This document shows, piece after piece, positions 58,927 through 64,000 of a stretch of 64,000 nucleotides of DNA. Source of the stretch: Paenibacillus alginolyticus DSM 5050 = NBRC 15375 (GTDB lineage: Bacteria > Bacillota > Bacilli > Paenibacillales > NBRC-103111). The position numbers and the translations under genes are program-made. Positions within the stretch are counted from its first letter, which is position 1; every line of letters starts with the position of its first letter. The DNA lies in contig NZ_KE383949.1 of the NCBI RefSeq assembly GCF_000422905.1, positions 124,001 to 188,000 on the forward strand. Reading direction: 5' to 3'. Below the pieces are notes generated by a model that was not told where the DNA came from, did no database searches, and saw only the letters and a program-made list of their open reading frames with translations.

Positions 58927-59677
58927 TAGAGATAATGCCTGCGTACATATTCGTAATTTGAAAGTTGAACTGTGTGTATTGAATTAAGTAACCGAGACCG
59001 GACTTCGCACCGACCATCTCCGCGGCAACGAGCACGAGAATAGAGCCAGCCCCAGCCTGTCGAATGCCTACGAAAATAGTGCGAATTGCAGCGGGAATAA
59101 TCACTTTGCGAAACAACTGTACTTGCGATAAGCCCATCGAACGAGCTGATTTGATCAAAAGTGGGTCGACATTTTTGACGCCGCTAATAGTGTTCAACAG
59201 AAGCGGGAAGGTGCAGGCATACAACACGATGGCAATCTTCGAAGTTTCACCTAGACCGAGCAAAAGAATGAAAACCGGCAGTATAGCAAGTGCAGCCGTA
59301 TTTCGCAATAATTCGAGCAAGGGATTGAGATACTCTGATACAGGCTTCCACCAACCGATGGCGAGACCAAGAGGGATGCTGATGAGGATTGCCAGCGTAA
59401 ATCCGCCCAATGAACGCGATAAGCTGGCTATCGTATGCTCGGTAAGATCACCCGACAGCAGCAGCTGCCACCAAGCAGCCGCAATTTCGGAGATCGGAGG
59501 GAAGAACGTCCGGTCAACGAGTCCTAAGCGAGGGGCCACTTCCCATACGAAAAGCAAGACCACGATGACAATGGCATTTTTGAACAGCTTTCTCAGCTTC
59601 GCTAAGGCCCATCCGATCGTATCAAAGCTTTCTTTTTCACGAAGAACCAGAGCTTTCCCCGCATTCACACTAGCCAT
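58922..59677 (-). CDS. Sulfonate ABC transporter permease, SsuC-like, C-terminally truncated
   Basis: The protein has 251 residues with TM helices beginning AIVIVVLLFVWEVAPRLGL and the EAA-type loop DPLLIKSARSMGLSQVQLFRKVIIPAAIRTIFVG. It ends ...YTQFNFQITNMYAGIISK and stops, whereas relatives continue for about 25-30 residues with the last helix and a WK-type end. The stop lies at the fusion point with the monooxygenase remnant. Start ATG 59677 overlaps the ATPase gene by 8 nt. Loss of the last helix may impair assembly. Confidence 0.82.
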   Translation of the reverse strand: MASVNAGKALVLREKESFDTIGWALAKLRKLFKNAIVIVVLLFVWEVAPRLGLVDRTFFPPISEIAAAWWQLLLSGDLTEHTIASLSRSLGGFTLAILISIPLGLAIGWWKPVSEYLNPLLELLRNTAALAILPVFILLLGLGETSKIAIVLYACTFPLLLNTISGVKNVDPLLIKSARSMGLSQVQLFRKVIIPAAIRTIFVGIRQAGAGSILVLVAAEMVGAKSGLGYLIQYTQFNFQITNMYAGIISK

Positions 59678-60548
59678 TCACAACGCCCCCTTTTAACGTA
59701 GATTTATTGTCCTCAAAGCTATCCAAGCTCTTGGCTATTTCTTGCTCCTGGGCTCTCGTTACTTCGTCTTTAAGCAAATCCCACACCTCATGGCGCAGCT
59801 TGACGAAGTCAGGATGAGACCGCAAATCTTCTTCACTCCTACGTGATTCAAAAGGGATATCAATGACTTTCTTGATTCTCCCTGGACGAGAGGTCATTAC
59901 AGCGACACGCTGGCCTAAGTAAACCGCTTCTTCAATGCCATGCGTGATGAAAATGATCGTTTTTTTCGTAGCCTCCCAAATACGCAGCAGTTCGCTTTGC
60001 AGGGTTTCACGTGTTTGCGCATCAAGCGCAGCGAAGGGTTCATCCATCAGCAGCACTTCAGGATCGTAGGCCAAGCTTCTGGCGATCGCAACCCGCTGTT
60101 TCATGCCCCCTGAAATCTCATGGGGATAACGGTTTTCAAAGCCGGCAAGCCCAACCAGATGAATAAACTCTAGGGCGATTTTGCGGCGTTCTTTGTGGCC
60201 CACCCCTTTGGCTTCGAGGCCAAACTCCACATTCGCAAGCGTTGTCTTCCAAGGGAAAAGCGCATACTGCTGAAACACGATACCGCGATCCAGATTCGGT
60301 CCTGTAATGGCCTTGCCATCTAACAAAATCTGTCCACTGCTTGGCTTCGTCAAGCCCGCAAGTAAGTCGAGCAATGTTGACTTGCCGCAGCCGCTAGGGC
60401 CGACGATGACCATGAATTCGCCCTTCTTCACCTCCAAATTGATATCCTTTAGGGCGGAAATAGGCTGTAAATCTTCTTTCAAATGCCCCAAGTTTCTTTG
60501 GATTCGAAATGATTTCTGCACATGCTGAATGCTTATTTTAGCTGTCAT
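59670..60548 (-). CDS. Sulfonate/nitrate-type ABC transporter ATP-binding protein, SsuB-like
   Basis: The protein has 292 residues. Walker A GPSGCGKSTLLDLL, Q-loop FQQYALFPW, signature SGGMKQRVAIARS, Walker B VLLMDEPFAALD and H-loop FITHGIEEA are all intact. The start is ATG 60548 behind AAGGAGGTGCTG; codons upstream to 60557 lack a site. It energises the SsuC-like permease. Confidence 0.93.
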   Translation of the reverse strand: MTAKISIQHVQKSFRIQRNLGHLKEDLQPISALKDINLEVKKGEFMVIVGPSGCGKSTLLDLLAGLTKPSSGQILLDGKAITGPNLDRGIVFQQYALFPWKTTLANVEFGLEAKGVGHKERRKIALEFIHLVGLAGFENRYPHEISGGMKQRVAIARSLAYDPEVLLMDEPFAALDAQTRETLQSELLRIWEATKKTIIFITHGIEEAVYLGQRVAVMTSRPGRIKKVIDIPFESRRSEEDLRSHPDFVKLRHEVWDLLKDEVTRAQEQEIAKSLDSFEDNKSTLKGGVVNG

Positions 60549-60601
60549 TTGCAGCACCTCCTTAACGATTTCGCCAGTCGGAAACTAGCTTCAAGAGCTA
60601 G

Positions 60602-61642
60602 TTACTTCTTCTCATTTGCAAAAGGATTGAATTCATTCGTGTACAGACCGTTGATCTTCAATTGCCCTGCTTTAAGGACGCCTTCGTCCTCCAACCAATG
60701 GATCCAAGTATCGAATTCCTTATCAGATATCAAGCCGCCCTTACCTGCAACACCAGTACTTTTCCAAAACTTCACGGTAGAAGCATCTTCTTTCCTGCCT
60801 CGTGAGTTAATGATTTTCTCATATCGAGCAACAACTTCATCCCGTGGTGTTGTGCGTGCCCATTCAATCGCTTTGGCGGTTGCTTCAACAAATTTACGCG
60901 AGGCATTCGGATTCGCCTTGATGAATTTATCAGTCAACACATAACTGCCGGCACTAAAGGTGCCAAACAGATCGATATCCTTAAATAGAGGGTGAATGCC
61001 GCCGCGCTCCAGCGCCTTGTCACGCAGCACACCGCCTAGTGTGGCCACATCGATTTGTTCTGCGCGCAGCGTTTGTTCCGTTGTGACCGGCGGTACGACA
61101 ACTAGCGTTACTTGCTTAATCTCCTCCGTCGTTAAGCCGGCTCTATGCAAGTATTCCTTAATGACGAATTCATGGTGAGCGCCTAGTGTATTCACTGCAA
61201 TTTTTTTGCCAATTAAGTCTTTAGCAGATTTGATAGGGCTGCCATCCAAAACGTAATATCCCGTCCACGTATTCTCATCGACGCCATAATAAGCAATAAC
61301 CGGCTTAATCGGAGCTTTGGCAGATATCAATTTCACGATAGCCCCATTAAAAGCTCCGCCAAAGTCGGTATCCCCTGTAACGACGGCTTGAATATCCTGC
61401 GGACCGCTAATTGTATTGCCGATAAATTTCAGCTTAAAAGGAGCTAAGTACCCCAGATCATCAGCTAATTCTGGAAAAGTAACAGAGCCGACACCTCCTT
61501 GATAACGAAGCTCAGTTACTTCGGGTGCGCCGCCGCTCGCAGATGCCGTCGTCTCCGTTTTGCCGCAGGCTGTCAATAGGAGAGAGGAAGCAAGAAGGAA
61601 TGCGATGGCTGTCGTGGAGCCTTTTTTAGCAAAATGAATCAT
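60602..61642 (-). CDS. Sulfonate ABC transporter substrate-binding lipoprotein, SsuA/TauA-like
   Basis: The protein has about 346 residues. The lipoprotein signal ends LLLTAC (Cys 26). The NMT1/SsuA-like body has LRYQGGVGSVTFPELADDLGYLAPFKLKFIGNTISGPQDIQAVVTGDTDFGGAFNGAIVKL in outline, then KDLIGKKIAVNTLGAHHEFVIKEYL and DKFIKANPNASRKFVEATAKAIEW. ATG 61642 has AGGGGG 8 nt upstream; TTG 61648 is less likely. It leads the minus-strand cluster from the promoter at 61761-61789. The ligand is probably an alkanesulfonate or similar anion. Confidence 0.9.
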   Translation of the reverse strand: MIHFAKKGSTTAIAFLLASSLLLTACGKTETTASASGGAPEVTELRYQGGVGSVTFPELADDLGYLAPFKLKFIGNTISGPQDIQAVVTGDTDFGGAFNGAIVKLISAKAPIKPVIAYYGVDENTWTGYYVLDGSPIKSAKDLIGKKIAVNTLGAHHEFVIKEYLHRAGLTTEEIKQVTLVVVPPVTTEQTLRAEQIDVATLGGVLRDKALERGGIHPLFKDIDLFGTFSAGSYVLTDKFIKANPNASRKFVEATAKAIEWARTTPRDEVVARYEKIINSRGRKEDASTVKFWKSTGVAGKGGLISDKEFDTWIHWLEDEGVLKAGQLKINGLYTNEFNPFANEKK

Positions 61643-61760
61643 GATCAAATCCCCCTAACGATAATTTGCATTCGTTGATTTCTAACCAAGTTATCTCCAG
61701 AGGTCCGGTCGTAAATTGTATAATTCCTATAGACTTACTATGAATATATTTCTATAATGA

Positions 61761-61789
61761 AATATAATCTCAGCCCAGTGAACTGTCAA
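61761..61789 (-). promoter_or_regulatory. Sigma-A promoter of the sulfonate cluster
   Basis: On the minus strand TTGACA (61789-61784) and TATATT (61766-61761) are separated by exactly 17 bp. Downstream of it, towards the gene, AT-rich imperfect repeats (TATAGAAATATATTCATAG, then CTATAGGAATTATA) could bind a sulfur-responsive repressor such as CymR; that is only a suggestion. Confidence 0.7.
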
Positions 61790-61853
61790 TGAATTGGAAA
61801 CACATGAACATGAATGACGATGAATGACCATCTTAACCCCGGCAGGAGGCGCG

Positions 61854-63047
61854 ATGTCCATGACCTCACAGCGATTCAACCTCATTTCTTTGCATGATGC
61901 GATCGATTTGCTTGGTGTAAGCCGATCGACCTTTGACAGGTGGCGCAAATTAAAGCAGCTTCCTTTTGTGAAAATAGGGAAAGAGATCTTAATTGATAAG
62001 AATGAACTAGAGCAGTGGGTTCGTCATCATTCTTTTAGCTTACAGAATCCATCATTTGCCTCAGGTGCAACAAAAACCATAACTCCTCAGGAGCAGTCGA
62101 CGATAACGGTTGGTTATCAAAGTGGAACCGCCCATATGTGGACAGCGCTCATCATGAAAGAGCTTGGCTGGTTGGAGGAAGAACTCAACATAGCGAATCC
62201 TAGCCGTTCTGTGCATGTAAAATGGTTGGATGCAGCTAATGGGACGTTGCTTCTGCAGGGCCTGATCGGGGGCAGCATCCAGATTGCTTCCTTGGGAGAT
62301 TATCCGATTGTGCTTAGCCAATCACTTCGTCAGACGCTGCCTGCATTTCGCCCTGTTCTCCTGGCCTTTGACGGCAAAACCTCCGGTGGGCAAGGGATTT
62401 CACTCGTAATGCGCAAAGGGCTGAAGATCAACGAAATTTCGGAGATCTGCCAGTGGCCGCTTTCATCGGCAGCGCAATCGAGTGCAGGTTATCGTTTATC
62501 GAAGCTGCTTCAATCGCTTGGAGGTCATGAGCATGATTTTGAACATAAAGAAATGGATGAATGCATGGCGGGGATCGTGAAGCGGAAGCTTGCCGGAAGT
62601 GTCATGTGGGAGCCGTATATTAGCTTGACTCAATACCATGGCGTAGGTCAGGTGCTTTTTCCAGAGGGAATGGGGGAGAATTATTTAACGGGAATTGTTG
62701 CTGATGAGAATTGGGCGCGACATCATAAAGGAGACGCAGTTGCTTATTTGAAAGCACATGTTCGGGTTCACACGTTTATCCGCAATAATCCTCTTGCAGC
62801 TGCTGAGCTTATTTCCCGGGCCAAAGGCATTCCTCCAGAAATTACAGCAAGCATAATCGCCAAAGTAAGATGGGACGCTGTTTTTTATTCGAAAGATATG
62901 AACACTCTTCAGCAGCTATCACATCCATTATTCCAAGAAATCTGTTTCGAAGGTGAATATTTGCAACATGCCATTAATGCATTAAAGCTGCCCCTTGTGA
63001 GCTGCGATCCGTTGGAAGGAGAATGGGCTGTGGAGCAGTTGTACTAA
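61854..63047 (+). CDS. Excisionase/MerR-like HTH regulator fused to an SsuA-like solute-binding domain
   Basis: The protein has 397 residues. Residues 1-60 form an HTH_17-type DNA-binding unit: LISLHDAIDLLGVSRSTFDRWRKLKQLPFVKIGKEILIDKNELEQWV. From about 85 the sequence resembles NMT1/SsuA binding proteins without a signal peptide: ITVGYQSGTAHMWTALIMKELGWLEEEL, LLQGLIGGSIQIASLGDYPIVLS, KRKLAGSVMWEPYISL, HVRVHTFIRNNPLAAAELISRAKGIP. It is divergent from the sulfonate cluster, so it probably senses the transported compound in the cytoplasm and controls that cluster. AGGAGG precedes ATG 61854 by 4 nt and ATG 61860 by 10 nt; either may be used. Confidence 0.85.
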   Translation: MSMTSQRFNLISLHDAIDLLGVSRSTFDRWRKLKQLPFVKIGKEILIDKNELEQWVRHHSFSLQNPSFASGATKTITPQEQSTITVGYQSGTAHMWTALIMKELGWLEEELNIANPSRSVHVKWLDAANGTLLLQGLIGGSIQIASLGDYPIVLSQSLRQTLPAFRPVLLAFDGKTSGGQGISLVMRKGLKINEISEICQWPLSSAAQSSAGYRLSKLLQSLGGHEHDFEHKEMDECMAGIVKRKLAGSVMWEPYISLTQYHGVGQVLFPEGMGENYLTGIVADENWARHHKGDAVAYLKAHVRVHTFIRNNPLAAAELISRAKGIPPEITASIIAKVRWDAVFYSKDMNTLQQLSHPLFQEICFEGEYLQHAINALKLPLVSCDPLEGEWAVEQLY

Positions 63048-63121
63048 AAGCAAAGAGGCTTTCGCTTCGCTTCATTTCGGTATATAGTAAAAAGAATGGA
63101 AGTGTTGAAAGGAGTGCCTAA

Positions 63122-64000
63122 ATGCTTACAAAGATGCGTGATGAACAAAATGGTATTTTCCCAGCCGTATGCTCACTGGATTGTCCAGATCAATGCGGCC
63201 TGCTGCTTCATAAAGAAGCTGGGAAGATCGTTAAAATAGAGGGGGACCCGAATCACCCAGTAACACAAGGGGCTATTTGCAATAAAGTTCGGAACATGAC
63301 GGCGCGTATATATGATGATAAAAGGCTGCAGTATCCCATGAAGCGCGTGGGCCCTAAGGGTGAAGGCAGTCAGTTTGAAAGAATCACCTGGGAAGAAGCG
63401 ATCGAAACCATAACAAGTCGCTGGAAGCAGCTAATTGCTGATGAAGGAGCCGAGTCTATTCTGCCTTACAGCTTCTATGGCAACATGGGGCGGATTGGGA
63501 CGGAGGGGATGGATCGTCGCTTTTTCAATCGGATGGGAGCAAGCCGACTGCTTTATTCCATCTGCGAATCAGCAGGTACAGAAGGCTACAAGTATACGAT
63601 GGGGGGCAGCTTCGGGACCGATCCAGAGGATACGGTTCATGCTAAGCTCATCATCATGTGGGGCATTAATGCGGTCAGCACGAATATGCATCAGGTTATG
63701 TTGGCTGAAAAAGCCCGTAAGAATGGCGCGCAAATTATCGTGATTGACGCCCACAAAAACCAAACAGGCCGCTGGGCGGACTGGTTTATTCCGATTTTGC
63801 CAGGAACCGATGCTGCCCTTGCTCTCGGAATCATGCATATTTTGTTCGATGAGAATTTGGTAGATGAAGCGTTTATGCAGCAATATACGGCTGGGCATGA
63901 GGAGCTAAGGGAACATGTGCGTCAATATGATCCTTCTGTGGTATCTACAATAACGGGTGTACCTGCCCACGATATCTACCGCTTAGCTCGCGCATACGGT
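63122..64000 (+). CDS. Molybdopterin-dependent oxidoreductase, N-terminal part (runs off the window)
   Basis: The frame is open from ATG 63122 (RBS GAAAGGAGTG) to the right edge, 293 codons. The N-terminal [4Fe-4S] motif reads VCSLDCPDQCGLLLH ... GAICNK with four Cys. Then come ITWEEAIETITSRWKQ, YGNMGRIGTEGMDRRFFNRMGASRL, GTDPEDTVHAKLIIMWGINAVSTNMHQ and IIVIDAHKNQTGRWADWFIPILPGTDAALALG, typical of the bis-MGD family (COG0243; thiosulfate/polysulfide or DMSO reductase-like). There is no Tat signal, so it acts in the cytoplasm. The substrate cannot be told. Confidence 0.9.
   Translation, partial: MLTKMRDEQNGIFPAVCSLDCPDQCGLLLHKEAGKIVKIEGDPNHPVTQGAICNKVRNMTARIYDDKRLQYPMKRVGPKGEGSQFERITWEEAIETITSRWKQLIADEGAESILPYSFYGNMGRIGTEGMDRRFFNRMGASRLLYSICESAGTEGYKYTMGGSFGTDPEDTVHAKLIIMWGINAVSTNMHQVMLAEKARKNGAQIIVIDAHKNQTGRWADWFIPILPGTDAALALGIMHILFDENLVDEAFMQQYTAGHEELREHVRQYDPSVVSTITGVPAHDIYRLARAYG

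Noticed and set aside
61649..61853. S-box riboswitch before the sulfonate cluster
   Set aside because: The leader is only about 110 nt, AT-rich, and lacks the expected paired helices and a terminator; an operator-based control is more likely.
1..64000. CRISPR arrays, tRNA or rRNA genes, insertion sequences
   Set aside because: No regularly spaced repeats, cloverleaf-like or rRNA-like stretches, or transposase motifs were recognised on reading both strands; a tRNAscan or IS search was not possible.

Overview
The window looks like chromosomal DNA of a Paenibacillus-type member of the Bacillota. The evidence is strong AGGAGG-like ribosome binding sites, frequent TTG and GTG starts, LplABC-type sugar uptake operons, YesM/YesN-like kinase/regulator pairs beside ABC transporters, large 7TM hybrid kinases and moderate GC. 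There are no rRNA or tRNA genes, no CRISPR array, no recognisable transposase and no prophage. Both ends cut a molybdopterin enzyme gene.

Layout. 1-9.8 kb: tail of a sulfite-oxidase-like enzyme; a giant hybrid histidine kinase with a SARP/BTAD-type response regulator; a secreted Ig-like protein that ends mid-domain; a lone CheY; small genes and a first TetR. 9.8-21.6 kb: a carbohydrate locus with a YesM/YesN-like two-component system, a lipoprotein plus two permeases, a GH130-like phosphorylase and a large TIM-barrel hydrolase. 21.8-28.3 kb: a TetR-controlled redox and efflux block (TetR paralogue, SDR pseudogene, quinone reductase, MFS pump, multicopper oxidase, NAD-binding protein, GC-rich SRPBCC gene, F5/8 remnant). 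28.5-29.8 kb: a soluble peroxiredoxin-chemoreceptor fusion. 30.1-33.2 kb: two Gfo/Idh/MocA dehydrogenases divergent from an AraC/cupin regulator. 33.3-48.6 kb: a sugar or sugar-acid locus with a GNAT, two tailspike-like beta-helix paralogues (one without a signal, one with a Tat signal), an MDR dehydrogenase, LplBC permeases and lipoprotein, an SDR, an IlvD/Edd dehydratase, a GntR regulator fused to a solute-binding-protein fold, and tatA. 48.9-53.5 kb: an IclR catabolic operon ending in a broken SMP-30 lactonase. 53.7-57.1 kb: a pseudokinase-GAF-LuxR gene split by one in-frame stop, then serine dehydratase sdaAB-sdaAA. 57.4-63.0 kb: a decayed sulfonate (ssu/tau-like) cluster on the minus strand and a divergent HTH regulator with an SsuA-like sensor domain. 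63.1 kb to the end: a molybdopterin oxidoreductase.

How the genes work together. Most blocks are self-contained import-plus-catabolism modules with their own regulator. Several regulatory circuits can be read from the DNA. TTGTGAG heptamers repeated at exactly 11-bp period, with identical spacing to an extended -10, stand before both the kinase/SARP operon and the neighbouring secreted-protein gene. A family of ATTGATCAAT-centred operators links two TetR paralogues to the 22-25 kb block. A perfect 8-bp inverted repeat overlaps the -10 of the GntR-SBP gene. A cre-like site precedes the LplBC operon.

The most interesting items are the peroxiredoxin-MCP fusion, the SARP-type direct repeats, two DNA-binding proteins whose sensor half is an ABC solute-binding protein, the cytosolic/Tat-exported beta-helix pair beside an orphan tatA, and the pseudokinase-GAF-LuxR gene with a nonsense codon. 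Several genes carry internal deletions or fused ends, which suggests ongoing loss of accessory pathways or, less likely, assembly errors. Everything here was read by eye; family names rest on motif recognition, not on searches.
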